NCBI GenBank assembly: GCA_034769895.1
Contig: CM068369.1
Span: 145,411,574-145,475,573, forward strand
Direction: 5' to 3'
DNA length: 64,000 nucleotides
Source of the DNA: Magicicada septendecula
Taxonomy: Eukaryota > Arthropoda > Insecta > Hemiptera > Cicadidae
Below the pieces are notes generated by a model. That model did no database searches. It saw only the letters and a program-made list of their open reading frames with translations, and was not told the DNA's origin. How positions within the stretch are numbered: the first letter of the stretch is position 1; every line of letters starts with the position of its first letter. Below, piece after piece: positions 12,494 through 24,436 of this stretch. The translations under genes and the position numbers were made by a program.

Positions 12494-13489
12494 GCGGAGA
12501 TAAATAATAAACTAGAAAATATAGGAGTTGAATTAAACCAGATGAGTGGGTGTAGTGGTGTCAAAACTAATGACACGGGTGAGGGTGACGAAAATGAAAA
12601 TGACGAAATAACAGACAGCCATGGTGTCAATAATAAAATAACGAAAAATTACGAAGAAATAATTAACGAGGTAGGTGTTAGTTATAAAAATAAATTAACC
12701 AGTAGTAGTAAGATAGTTGAAAATGAGATATATAAAAGTAACACAATGAAAATAAATAGTGATCATGATAATATAGAAACAGGGAAAAGAGAGTGAGAGA
12801 GTACAGTAGAAATCAGTGTTTATAAGTTAGAGAGAGAGTATGAAGAGAATTATTTTGTGAATATAGAGCAGAGGGTAGATTTTCCCCAGGTTTATTGTAA
12901 AACAAGATGTTTACAAATGTTTTTGAAGGGCAAGAGTCCCTTAGAGGAAAACAATGTGTTTTCAAGTAGTCCCTTCATTTTTAGTAGACGTTTTTACGAT
13001 TTAATACCCTCTGTACGGAATGATAGAAAAAGTATGAAATGGTGTTATGATGAAAGGTATGTTGATAGGAAGATAGAGTTATTTGAGATTAGCACAGGTT
13101 ATAACGAATTAGTAGAGAGGTTAGATATTAAGTACTTACCTTGCGAAGATAGTGCAGAAATAAATAATGATAACGTTGATAATTATATTGAATGCTTACC
13201 TGTGCATAGACGTGGAGTATTAATAGTAGATGATTCTGAAATTGAGAGGTTAAAATGCTTAAGGGTGATAGATAATAATACGGACGGTGACAAGACCAAA
13301 ACTAATGATGTAGACAGGTTATATGATTTAATAATAATGTGGGCTAGTCCAGTAGATTATTATGTGGGTTTCACGGAACAAGTTGAAATATTAAAGAATT
13401 ATTATATAAATAATAATAATGAAATGAGTGTGAGTAAAGATGAGAATTGTTATGTGAAAGTAAGGCTAATTTACGATGATGGTGGTTAA
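12494..13489 (+). CDS. Unrecognised protein frame, one internal TGA (gene or pseudogene)
   Basis: A single reading frame stays open from 12494 to the TAA at 13489 except for one TGA at 12794-12796, in a GA-rich stretch. The first ATG is at 12542; a later one at 12857 opens a 210-residue frame. The N-terminal third is low-complexity and rich in N, D, E, K and S. The rest looks globular, with aromatic and Cys residues (VDFPQVYCKTRCLQMFLKG, FSRRFYDLIPSV, MKWCYDERYVDRKIELFE, VDYYVGFTEQVEILKNYY). AATAAA overlaps the stop codon. I do not recognise the family. It could be a diverged host gene, a retroelement gag-like protein or a captured viral gene. No flanking LTRs or TIRs were found. Confidence 0.4.
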
Positions 13490-13908
13490 ATAAACAATGA
13501 ATGAACATTTAATTATTTTAGTTTATGGTGATGACTTGGCTAACTTATATAATGAGGTCTGGTAAATAAATGATATGATAAAAAATTGTAAATAAATTTA
13601 TAGTGAGGTTAACTGTGTTTATGTAATAGGTTATGTTGCACTTTGTAGGTAAGGTAAACAATGTGTGTATGTAGTAGGAACCTATTTTAATAACGATAAT
13701 ATTTTATTAAACTAAACAAATAATGAGAATAATTATGAAGGTGATAATAAATGAATTGTAATTGTTTTGACTATTGTAATTAAAGTAATCTGGGTAAAAA
13801 AAAACTCGGTACTTAACTCAAACCAGCACAGCTAAGGGGAACCAGATCAGTTAGGTATATGTTATTATACCAGGCCACTATTTGATATTTTTTTATTTCA
13901 TGTTTCAG

Positions 13909-14055
13909 TGTCTAGTGATGCTGTGGCAGCGGTCCTGTGCTGGCCTGCGTGTCAGAGCAGGAGCGTCAAGTGCCGGTCTGGCCTTGCAGTGTTGGGATCT
14001 CAAAAGAGAAGTCCAGTAAGGTCATTCTAATATGGTCACAATCACTAGACCAGGG
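13909..14055 (+). other. Candidate spliced exon (weak)
   Basis: A 147-bp segment, richer in G+C than its surroundings, lies between a good acceptor (tttttttatttcatgtttcag) and a donor (CAGGG|GTAAGT, intron from 14056). It holds a 33-codon frame from an ATG at 13918 that ends in TAA before the donor, so if used it is more likely 5'-UTR than coding. It may belong with the frame at 12.5 kb or with a gene further right. Confidence 0.2.
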
Positions 14056-16332
14056 GTAAGTTAACCACAATTTTGAATAAAACGTAAGGGGGTTGTGCCG
14101 ACATATCTTGGCTGATCCTTTTAGAAAGTACGAGTCTCAATAAGAGCTTTTATGCTTCAGCATATATCCTCTCATTGGGGCCTAAATTTACCTAAATATT
14201 ATTGTGTAATTTCATAAATTCTATAACGTGTAAAGATGAGGCCCCTTTGAGGTGACACGAGAGCCAGTAAATAATTTCCATGGCCTTATACGGTTATGTG
14301 GTTATAACGAAAATCTATTTATAGCCAGTGACCAACACATCAAGTATTTGTTGACGAAAAACAATTCGCAATGAGGTTAAAGAGGTGAAACTCAACCCAA
14401 CGGAACGTTATAATAATGAGGACGAGACGTACGGCGGGGAGCGGGGTGAAGCAGCTTTGAGACGCACCAAACGGAAAATTTGTAACACTGAACGCCAGTC
14501 GACCTTCATCTTTCGCTGTCTGCAGCAGCAATCGCGGGCGCCCGCATACAACAGAAAATGTGAATTTATATATATTTCAAGTGACTAATTGCAGTAAATT
14601 GACAGTTCGGCCGTAAAATGTGAAAAAGAGAACAATAAAACAGCAAACAGTGCAAGCCACGTGTTGACGACCCAGGTGTCGAAAATACTGGCATTTTTAA
14701 ATTGAGCTCAATAAAAAAGAAATGTAGAAGTGTGAAAGAGTGTGTGATTGAGTGAATGAAAAAATATAGGCCTAACAAGAAGTGTTGAGTTGCATAACTT
14801 TTATATACATAGTAGTATTCTGATGTCGTAGTTTGTTGATAATCAGTTTCATGCCTTAAGGCGGAATAAGTGTGTTCATGATCTTTTTATGTTCTCAAAG
14901 AAAAATAAATAATATTATATTTTACTTGATTTGCGCATTGTTATTTGTATTTGCCCACCGTTCTCTGCCTGAGTACACTAAACGATTCCCTGGACCAAAC
15001 ATTACATATAATTATATTCATTTAATTATTAATAACCGATAAGACTTCAGTTGACGTCTGAAAAGGTACAAATTTTAATTACCAATAATGAGCAAGACTT
15101 CAAACAACAAGGAATTTTTCAAACAAGTAACATTTTAAACAAGTTGTTCAAGATGAACATTTAATTTGTACAATTAAATACATATTAACTTAGTAAATCA
15201 TTTTGTGTTTTATAAAGGAACTAACAGACAAGATATAAACTTGTTTTTAATTTAATAAATTGTCCTACCACCAGATAATAGACTATGTTGCATATTATTA
15301 CCATTACCTGTCTATGCATTCATTTTGTTTTGTTGCAGTAATTTTTTAAACAGAACAGTATTGACATTTTTGAACTTTTTTATTCGTGCAACAGATTAGA
15401 GTGACTATAGAGTTAAAATGTTCTGATAATTTGCTTCTGTCATCTTCTTCATTATCTGCTCCTGGTATGAAATGTTTGAAACTTGTAAATTTAAAGAATA
15501 TAACAATGCAAACAAGAAACTGAATATTTCAATCAATTTTATTCTCACATGAGCTTTTAGCTTTAGGAACAGTCTTTTCATATTACAGTATAGATATCAC
15601 ATGGCATTAAGATAGGTGCTGCAGCAAAATAAAATCATGGTCCTCCTAACAACAGAACAATTTTTTTTTTTTTTAATTCTTATTTCTACTACCTTTTCTA
15701 CAACATCACTGAAAAAAATGAATTTTCTGAAGAGGAGGATAACTCTTCAGGTCAAGAACAATTATTTAAAATATTATTGTGCTGCAGAAAGCTGATCAAA
15801 ACCAACCACTGATCACACAAAGCAGGTGTGGCCATTCTCTCAAACCTAATAGCATTAAGCCCCCCCCCAAATCTCTTTATCCCCCAAACATTCTTCTTTG
15901 GCTTCCACTTCATTAAATTACCTTCAAATATTATTTTGTTATTATATTTACATGTAGTTAAGAACATCCTGAATTCTTAATTCTAAAAACAAACTGGTAC
16001 TTTATTATGAATGATTTTTAATTGTAATATATCATAGTAATATGTTTGTTCATTAAAAAATTCTATGAACTAACCAAGTTTACCAAATTATCCAATTAAA
16101 CTGATGAATACGCACATTTTTTGAGTTTACAACTTCTTGACACTGAATACAATTTATTTGCAAAACCTTTCCAATTTTCAAAGCTATTACAAAAGCAAAA
16201 TATTTTAATTTTTGTCATATAATTCAGTAGAAATGTAACGCAATGCAATTACATTATTACTCAGTTATAAAAAGAACTGACATGAAAGCAAATTTTTTAT
16301 CAGAGTAAAAAAGACATTATACTAACTTACTA
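14056..16332. other. Intergenic or intronic, no gene seen
   Basis: AT-rich unique-looking sequence. A CpG-richer patch at about 14380-14560 may be regulatory. No frame over 75 codons is convincing, and no transposon ends were recognised. Confidence 0.4.
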
Positions 16333-17582
16333 CTAATAGCCAGGGCCACCAAGAGGAGGGGAGCAGTTTGCCCAGAGCCCCGGCCCCAAAGGGGGCCCCT
16401 GATGCCTAAGTGCATCCCATCAGGGATGCGAATGGGATTGGAAATGACCATTCACTATCAAGCTAGCAAAAATGAAATTAGTGAATAAGCTAGTACAGTG
16501 CACGCTAGTAGAAAAACAGTGATCAACGGGGCTGCATAGCTTGCGCTGATTCCCGCTAGGTTACTCTGTAACCAACAGCAAGAACAGCAAACTACGTAGA
16601 ACAAAGTCTTCACGTGCTGAAAACAACAGAGTGAGTCGAATACGTTTCGTTGCAAAACGTACTGTGTGTTTTGAAGCTATATCTGTTGTTTATAGTTCAT
16701 CTGTTATTTTTGGTATGTTTATCAATTTACACTGTAAAGTGAAAAATTGTCAAGACATGTTTCTTTTGGTTTTCAACTGTATACCTTATTTTTGTAACAA
16801 CTAACAAGGTAAATCTAACACTAGGTTATATTATATACTAGTAACGTTCAGATACGCACCAAATCTTTTGTTGTTAGTTGAATAGTTTTCATTAAAGCTC
16901 AGTTTCCAACTAAACGATTAGGCTGTTATAAAATTATCAAAAGGGTATAAAAACTTATTAAGAACCAATTGTATTACAACTGACAACAATCTTCTTACCG
17001 TTCTGAGTAGCATCGATGTTTCGCTCAGTTTTGTTAGGTTAAGTGAGGTAAGGTTTAGGTTACAAACAATCATCGGAAAAAAATAAACCGAAAGAACTCA
17101 GGAAGAAACTCATAAGAAACATGGAAAAACTCAAAGCGGTTAAAAGACCTTTTTATACACTAACTGCTGTCTGCTCGTATTTTACTTGATTTGCCAACAT
17201 GATAAAGTTATCTCCTCAACTCAACCTCAACATGCCTATTATTTATATCTGAAACATGATAACACCTTTCAAAGTACTTTTTATTGTAATTTTTTTACCA
17301 CATTCAAAACATTCCAAGTGTTAGGTGTAAATGTTTATTGTTGGGAAACCTCAACAGCACTATTTTAATTATTATACCTTACGAGCCGTCTAGTTTCACG
17401 GAACTGTCTAGATAATTATTGCGTTATAAAATTCCTAAATTTTTAGTTTTTTTTTACAGATGAAATAACAGGAGTTCAATTTATATATACTATGTGGGGT
17501 AATTCTGAATTAGTTGGTACTGCGTCCTTTTTGAAATTTTTTTTCTAAACTGTCTAAAATAACGCCTGTCTAATTTTACACT

Positions 17583-18922
17583 ATGATAACGCCTCTAATA
17601 TGTCTGGAAAATTTAAGGGTGTTAAGGCCAGGGTTTTGAAAGAAAGTCCACAAGCCTATTTTACACCTTGCAGTGCGCACACCTTAAATTTATGCGGAAC
17701 GCATGCAATGGAAACAAGTGTTGAAATAAAATCCTACTTTGGAAATGTCCAAAAACTATACAATGTTTTTGCAGCAACCCCTGCAAGATGGAAAATTCTA
17801 CAAAATAAAGCTGGCATATCCCTCCATTCTACCTCGAAAACAAGATGGAGTGCAAGAATAGAAGCAATTAATCCTCTTAGTAAACACTATAATGACTTGG
17901 ATTTCGTTGTCCATGACGTGTCCGTTACTTAACTAAATACCACTATTATATATAGTGGTATTTACTATAATGATGTATTGTCAGCGCTCAATGAATTGGA
18001 AGAACTTGACTTATCAGCTGAAGTTCAAGCAGACGTCAATGCGTTAATTGAGTGGATGAGTTCTTACGAATTTGTTATTATCACCACAGTTTGGTACAAA
18101 CTGCTAAAATGTATCTACATTAGAAATAAAATTCTACAAAGTCCCAAACTTTGCCTACCAGACGCAACAGATAGCATAAGAGGGCTCATTGATGATATTC
18201 AATTTTTGAGGAATTCTTGGCACCAGCTTCTTGAAGAATCGAAAAACAGCTATAGAGTTGAAAATCAATCCACACCTAAAGGAATCCAGATTACGGAAGG
18301 AAACAAGATTTCACGACACAGGTGTTGAGGACAAGGAGCACACTTTCAAGTCGCCTGAAGAAAGATTTTCAACCCGGCCTTAGACATTCTTTTGACGCAA
18401 ATGAAAGACTTGGCAGAAAGAATTTTCAAGACTTTTTTGCCGATATTGACTCCACCTACTGCAAAAGAACAAGAACACGTTTCGAATGAAGAAAATGGAA
18501 ATTCCAAAAAAGAACATGTTTTCAGTGCCAAAGAGATACAAGAACAAGCTGAAGAACTTGCATCAGCTTATCCTTCAGACTTGGAAAAAGATGAACTGAG
18601 TGCTGAGTTTTCTCTTTTTTACGAAGTTCGTAAAGAGCCAAAACTATGTGTAAGTGGTCATATTTGTTCAGCTCTAGAACTTTTGAACATGATTTTCAAT
18701 AAGGGATTGGAGTCCACCTTTCCTCAAATCTGCACGGCTCTTCGTTTGCTGATAGTGGCACCAGTGTCTGTTGCATCTGGCGAGAGAGCTTTTAGTAAAC
18801 TTACGTTGATGAAGAACCGTTTGCAGTCAACAACAAATGAGGACAGACTAAATCACTTGTTAATGTTAAGTACTGAAAACAAAATTGCCGACAGATTGTC
18901 TTTTGAAAATGTAAGTAAATGA
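17583..18922 (+). pseudogene. hAT transposase, ZMYM1-like, N-terminus missing and frame broken
   Basis: Three pieces in different frames. The first (17583-17932) has YDNASNMSGKFKGVKAR, which holds the second catalytic Asp, and CSAHTLNLCGTHA. The second (about 17971-18240) is helical (ALNELEELDLSAEVQADVNA). The third (18392-18922) has the hAT C-terminal dimerisation region, with CTALRLLIVAPVSVASGERA, FSKLTLMKNRL and the catalytic Glu region. The N-terminal BED/DUF4371 half, including the first Asp, is absent, so the 1.2 kb before 17583 is non-coding. The break near 17896 is the nested 68-bp insertion; a separate frameshift lies near 18245. Confidence 0.85.
17896..17963 (+). mobile_element. 68-bp insertion with 10-bp TSD inside the hAT transposase
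   Basis: The hAT frame is interrupted between two copies of ACTATAATGA (17886-17895 and 17964-17973). The inserted 68 bp begins with a ~45-nt head (cgttgtccatgacgtgtccg and neighbours) also found at 24068-24110 and, reversed, at about 50405-50442. It ends in a perfect short palindrome (ccactattatatatagtgg). Removing the insert restores the reading frame across the junction, so it inserted after the hAT copy. Probably a shrunken relative of the foldback elements at 24.1 and 50.2 kb. Confidence 0.75.
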
Positions 18923-19427
18923 TTTCGCTCCAATGAAGGCTAGAAAAAAAAGTTTTTAATTTTCACTACTGTGCAATGTTAGGTTTTTGCGCTTTCTAAG
19001 CTTGATATTCAGCATTTGTTTGTTTTTTTCATAAAACGTTTAAAATTGCATTGGTAACTGAAATATGTAAGTTAAAAGCAGCTCCTTTGAAAAAAATATT
19101 AAAAAGAGCTTCAAACTAAGAATTATTGTTTATGTATAAAAGTAAAAATTACCTCTGTATGTATTAATAAAACTTACTTTAATTTTCTAAAATGTTTTAA
19201 TTTGCCCTGAAATAGTTGATGGGACAAGGGACAAGTAGTATCAATCAGGGAATCGTTTGGGAGGGTAGGCCTGCTATAGGCTATAGGGCTAAAATGTTAA
19301 AGAATGTAGAATGCGGAAGAGTGGCAAAGTGATAGAAAGTTGGGGTGGGAAGTGATAGCTGGTGGGTGCCCCCAACTCAAAATTTTACCCGGCCCCCCAA
19401 ATTTCTCTCGGCGGCCCTGCTTATAGC

Positions 19428-21130
19428 TAGTATGTGTACCTTAGCTATTCAAAACAACTACAATACTAATATTTTTTACATATTTATACTATTAGATTCA
19501 GTATATTACAAAAATTGCCTTGGTGATTACAAAGAAAAGTTGTGTTATCTACAACACTTAATTTCCAATTACAAAATTGATACAGGCCTGTATCCGTTCA
19601 CTGTCTGTTTGCCTTAATTATAAAATCATCTTTTTTACATCTATTGAGATGGTAATCTTTATTTCAGTATTCTGCCTCTCTTACTCTTCCTCAGACAGCC
19701 AGTTTCCAGTACCAGTTTTATCATTATTTTTGTACACTATATGACTGTAGTACTCAAGTACATGCTTTTGAATATTATAGTACTAAAACCTTCTTTACAA
19801 TCTGTCAAAACATTTTATTACCTTACAAGTGTGGAGGTCTTTAAAAGCTATATCTACACTTTTGCTAGTCCAATTTTCATTTCCACAGGACGTGACAAGA
19901 AAGATTAAATGAACTTGTAAGTTTCCACAGTTTCCTTACTATAGTACACCTCCTTCCCAAGTTTCAGTTACGTTCCTTGTAGACACTCACCAAGATAAAA
20001 ACTATCAAAACTGGATACAAAATGCATCCCCATCTACCTCCTCATCAGATATAATGAAGGTTCATTTACATCACATTCTACTATTCTACAGTATTTATAT
20101 AAAGAGGTATTTCATAAACCGGATTACATCTGTGAGCATGCCTAATAAATATAACAATTAACATCATACCTACAACTGACAAAATCATGTATCTTCTGAC
20201 ACACGACAATTGGTATTTTATATTACAATTATTTAATCAAAATATTTGTTTATTTATACTAACTAATCTTGATGTACAGTTGAACAGTTATCTGTGTAAT
20301 ACAATGGTAATCCATTTACAATAGAGTAGAACTGAAGAAAAAGTATATGCACAAACTGTATAGACATTAAATATAACAATCTGTCTACACTGCTGACTTG
20401 TAAGAAGTTACATTCTCTAAATTTACACATGTTTTTGCCTTTTCTGCAATAAACAAATATTAATGTCAGATTAAAACCACTATATCATCCTGTCGGGGAT
20501 CCATGCTAATTCAAATTTCTATTTACAAAAAAAAAACTTGCCCTCCCACTACTAATCTGTCAGACAGCATTCATGTGTGAAGTACTAACTATTCATACTT
20601 ACTTCCACTCAGTTCTTCTAAGCATTTACGACTACAAATTGATGTTCCTAACCAGAAAATGATAGCATTTTTAAATATTTCTCAATTTGTGTGAGCAGCC
20701 TACTATTGAAAATTTTTCCTGTCATTCATCTACCGGTACTGACATTGTAAGGTTAGTAAATTACTTAATTACTTGCTCTATTTATTGGCCTGTCAATGCT
20801 GAAGATATAGAATACTGTTGACTCTATCACAAACAATAAAGGTTCCAGTGATGAACTGAAAGCAGCAGTCATAAATACAAGTATAAATTATGATAATTCC
20901 TACGACTGAAATCATTTCTGAAACTGATCTAAAGCTCACAAAATTTCAGTTAAACAATTGCAAGACTTCTGCTACTTAATAGCATGTAATACGTGTAGTG
21001 AATAACATCTTAAAAACCAATGTTTGGTACACACTTTAAACATGATTCTCAGCTATTCATCTGTAGTTGTCATTTCATATTGCATTTACTCTTCCCACTA
21101 ACATACTAATAGAATATAAGCATCTGGTGT
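19428..21130. other. No gene seen
   Basis: AT-rich sequence with no convincing frame, transposon end or RNA gene. Confidence 0.4.
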
Positions 21131-21139
21131 GGCAACCTT

Positions 21140-21760
21140 TAATTATATACCATTATCATCATCGCCAAACAATCCATGATTTGCATGACATTGTTAAAAT
21201 TGGTTATGGGACCCGCCAAAAAATTTTAATGGAAAATTTAGGCATGCATCATGTTCCTGCAAAGTTTGTTTCTCAGTTCTTGTCATTTGATCAAAAGCTG
21301 CGGTATGTTGATGTATGCCACGAGGTTCATGAGATGGCTAAAACCTACAACAACAAACCTACTAACAACTACAAACAACAAACCTACTTTCATCTCTAGG
21401 GGCATAACAGGAGATATAAGTTGGTTTACAGTTACGATCCAGAGACAAAACAACAGTCATCACAGTGGAAGAACCCAATCACCAAGAGTGAAGAAGGCGC
21501 GGCAGGTCAGAAGTGGAACAAAATGCATGCTCATTGTGTTCTTTGACATGAAAAGCATTATTCAGCATTTATTACAGCTGACATTAGGGTGAATTCTTAA
21601 TTTTGTTGTGATGTCTTGAAGCACTTGAGAGAAAATGTGTGATGAAAAAGATTGAAATTTTGGGAATAAAAAAATTGGCTGTTGTACCATGACAATGCAC
21701 CTGCTCACATCTCCCTCAAAACAACACAGTTTCTTACAAAGAACACCATGGGATGCACCT
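21140..21760 (+). pseudogene. mariner transposase, partial and decayed
   Basis: Broken frames translate to the mariner order: a helix-turn-helix end (TIHDLHDIVKIGYGTRQKIL), LGMHHVPAKFVSQFLSFDQK, then GDISWF where the family has GDESWF (first catalytic region), VKKARQVRSGTKCMLIVFFD (second Asp), and YHDNAPAHISLKTTQFLTKN just before 21760. The N-terminal paired-like region and the C-terminus are missing. At least three frameshifts, no recognised TIRs, and a changed GDES motif make it inactive. Confidence 0.8.
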
Positions 21761-21779
21761 TATAATGCGAATTTATGCA

Positions 21780-23700
21780 TTATATTTAATTAATATGATA
21801 ATTAATATGATTAACTATTAATTGACAAAGTTATTAATTAAAGACTGTGTAAAAAATGTAAATTTGTTATGCTGTTATATGCATAATCTTTTGATTAATA
21901 ATGAGTAATTAAGTGACTGTTTATTAATTATCAAAAGGTGTATCAAATAATACAAAGTTATGCGGATCTTGGTTCTCAAAACATGTTTATTATAATCATG
22001 CACTTATCATCTAACATTACACATACAAAATACATATATTCCTGCAAATAAAACATAAAACAAACAATTCCCTCCTTAGTTGGGGATATATCCTGAAATA
22101 GAACACATACATAAAATTTACATTATTACTACTTCTATTTTACACATTTTTTACGTTTAATGTATTCATACCCCAGATTTATGGTCCGCTTTGATTAATA
22201 TGTTTACTAGATTGAATTTTTTTATTAATACTATGTTTTTCTCAAGCTTGATTTTTTTTAAGTTACATGTCAGTGATTTTTCTACGTTAACATAATATAT
22301 GAAATTTTACTTGATATTGAGTATCCATAGTGCATTGGCTAAACTCTGAATTTCCCATCCTCGTTCCAGCGCTGCCGTTGTCACTTGGTGTTTAAAATGT
22401 TGTTGATCAGAATACGGTCGTTTCCACTTTCCGCGTCTGTCCCGCACTCCTAGGTCATTACGTCATCAAATTCTCACGCAAAGATCAGATTGTAATACTA
22501 CGAGTCGCTTGTAGTTTCACTTATTTATTCAAAGTTCCCGCATTCAAGATAATTATATTGATTGACCTTGATACAGTTTGTATATAGTTTACACAAGCAT
22601 CGCACACACTGTCCTTGTTTATGTATACATATCACTTCGACTCCGTTTACAAATCGTTTATGGCACTGAGTTTACAATTCATCGGTTAATGTTATACCGA
22701 ATAATACACTTATAAATTGTTTATGTTTAAAACAAAACGTCCGTATAATACATTGTTAGTTAATGTTCTAAGTCTCTTTGTATTCGAAACACGAATGGTA
22801 ACACTGAATTTACAACTTTTAGAAGATTCTCATTTAAGAAGACTCTATTTAAACGACTGTCACTTTTAGAAGATGAGTTCACAACTTTCTTAAGAAGATC
22901 TCACGACTCTACGAAAAAAACTTCCTTTCCTCTTGGCGAACACTATCTTTTATAATCTTCGTTTCCACCAAGCTACTTCATACTTTTATGTCCAACCCCT
23001 ATAGCTGTGTCTTATTGGCTTCTGGTCCTAAGTTCCAGATAATTCTTCTCCCAACATCTTGAATTCCGGAGAAAACTCCACCCAACGTCTTGAGTCGTTT
23101 CCACCACCTTCAGATGATTCGTTCTCTGGTTTCATCACCATGGAGACGTAGTCTAGATGTCCAACCCTTGTCAATCCTCAGCTTCCTATAGGTCGACACT
23201 AGTTCACGTAGTCACCCCCAAACTCTGGTTAAACTCTCCTCCTACGCAATTCCATGGAAAAGCAATATTCTCGCCTGTCGATCAATCCTTTCAGTAGTCT
23301 TACTGTTTGAGCCATAAATTTTCATCTCCTTGACACCTCTCTACTTACAGCGTGTCGAATCGTGGTATTGTACCAGTGTTTTCTAGCTACATCTTCTCTG
23401 CTAACGAGCGTTATTTCTTTTCAAGAGTTACTTGGATCCCAGCTGTGTGTGACCTCGTTATTTCTTTGTTTCGTATTTTCTCAATTGCTTCATTCCTTGA
23501 GTTCTCGTCTACCCTTTTAAGCGGTGTTGTCGTATTGTCTCGTATACGTATTACCAACAATACTATCGGCAATGTACAAAGTACTTCTAAGTAAGCTATG
23601 TGCTGGTCATTTCATTGTTACATTTCCGTTCAAAACAATGCAGCACGCTTCATCCTATTCGCTTCGGCTATACTTATTGTCCTTTGTTCATGTCGAGCAA
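21780..23700. other. No gene recognised
   Basis: AT-rich to about 22340; from 22360 to 23700 base composition becomes more even and C+T-rich on the plus strand, as if part of an unrecognised transposon or LTR. Short open frames (for example 23352-23594) have no recognisable domain. No TIR or LTR boundary could be set. Confidence 0.3.
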
Positions 23701-23749
23701 GGCGTATATCAGTTGTCTGTCAACCCATTTCTTTGAACGACTGTTGCTG

Positions 23750-24054
23750 CTACCGTACACATTCATCAATGCTGTGACAGCCAACGCCTGCCCTTGTGTG
23801 TCCACGTCAATCCCAAATTTTCAAAAAAAATCTAGCGTTACAACCTCGTATATTCACTCCATACTCACTGGTCCCAGCCTCCTGTGACTTTGCTTTGTTT
23901 CCCAAAATGAAGATGAAGGTGAAAGGCCACCTTTGACACTGTTCATGCATCCTTTGAAACTTTTGTAGGGTGAAAGAGGTGCTGGAATTGATGAATACAC
24001 TCCCAAGGAGACTATTTTGAAGAGAAAAGCAGTCACTTAAAGAAGAGGGTAAGT
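23750..24054 (+). pseudogene. mariner transposase C-terminal relic
   Basis: In shifting frames the sequence resembles the end of a mariner transposase: SQIFKKNLALQPRIF, PYSLVPASCDFALFPKMKMK (cf. PYSPDLAPCDF, the third catalytic region), VKGH, then a decayed tail ending in GDYFEEK-like residues. A foldback element inserted at 24068, just past this point, with its own TSD. Confidence 0.55.
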
Positions 24055-24067
24055 GAATTTATTTCTT

Positions 24068-24423
24068 GGATTTCGTTGTCCATGACGTGTCCGTTTCTTA
24101 ACTAAATATAATTATTTCACTATGACTCAGAACACAAAACTTTTTTATGGGTAAAAATGTAAAAGCTTTACCTTACAACCTGACGGGTTTTCACTTTTAA
24201 AAAGCTTCAAATCACATGCATTATTCGAACATATCACACCTCACACACACAACATCGATCTTTCGAAAATCTATTTCGTCGCCAACAACAAGACGAACAG
24301 TGCTACCAGCGGCAACCTCTGAAGAAGCTTTTTAAAAGTGAAAACCGGTTCAGGTTGTAAGGTTTTACGTTTTTACCCATAAAAAGTTTTGTGTTCCGAG
24401 TCGTAGTGAAATAATTATATTTA
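24068..24423 (+). mobile_element. Foldback element with 45-nt head, 13-bp TSD and hammerhead (copy 1)
   Basis: Flanked by a perfect 13-bp duplication GAATTTATTTCTT (24055-24067 and 24424-24436). It starts with the head cgttgtccatgacgtgtccg...taactaaata, followed by two inverted arms of ~100 bp (left arm cactatgactcagaacacaa...; right arm ...tgttccgagtcgtagtg) around a ~100-bp centre. It ends aattatattta. A second copy is at 50183-50452. Inverted terminal repeats plus a short one-sided extension, variable 5' start and variable TSD length are typical of Penelope-like elements with inverted pLTRs. No coding capacity. Confidence 0.75.
24312..24358 (+). ncRNA. Hammerhead ribozyme candidate (best copy)
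   Basis: All core parts are present in order. Stem I strand GCAACCT (24312-24318) pairs with AGGTTGT (24352-24358), six Watson-Crick pairs plus one wobble. CTGAAGA (24319-24325) fits CUGANGA. Stem II is AGCTTT/AAAGT with a bulged G. GAA is at 24340-24342. Stem III is AACC/GGTT (24343-24350) with A15.1 and U16.1 in place. C at 24351 is position 17, so cleavage is predicted after it. Short self-complementary stem III is the arrangement of Penelope/retrozyme type I hammerheads. Position 10.1/11.1 is A-T rather than G-C. Confidence 0.7.
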
Positions 24424-24436
24424 GAATTTATTTCTT

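Larger units (their letters stand above)
16341..19419 (+). mobile_element. hAT-superfamily DNA transposon, 3.08 kb
   Basis: Ends are imperfect terminal inverted repeats: CAGGGCCACCAAGAG on the left and, reversed, CAGGGCCGCCGAGAG on the right. They are flanked by an 8-bp target-site duplication, CTAATAGC (16333-16340) and CTTATAGC (19420-19427), 7 of 8 matching, as expected for hAT. The G/C-rich subterminal blocks (ggccccaaagggggccc on the left, ggtgcccccaactc on the right) fit the ZMYM1/hAT-5-like group. The interior holds a broken transposase and a nested insertion. Confidence 0.9.

Noticed and set aside
12794-12796. TGA as a selenocysteine codon in the orphan frame
   Set aside because: No SECIS-like stem was seen in the following sequence and the TGA lies in a GA-rich, low-complexity stretch; mutation or alternative start is simpler.
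13128-13205. Two strong minus-strand splice donors (AAG|GTAAGT and ACAG|GTAAGC) as the missing UBR first exon
   Set aside because: They lie inside the plus-strand orphan frame and no promoter or exon evidence links them to the acceptor at 10671; kept only as a possibility.
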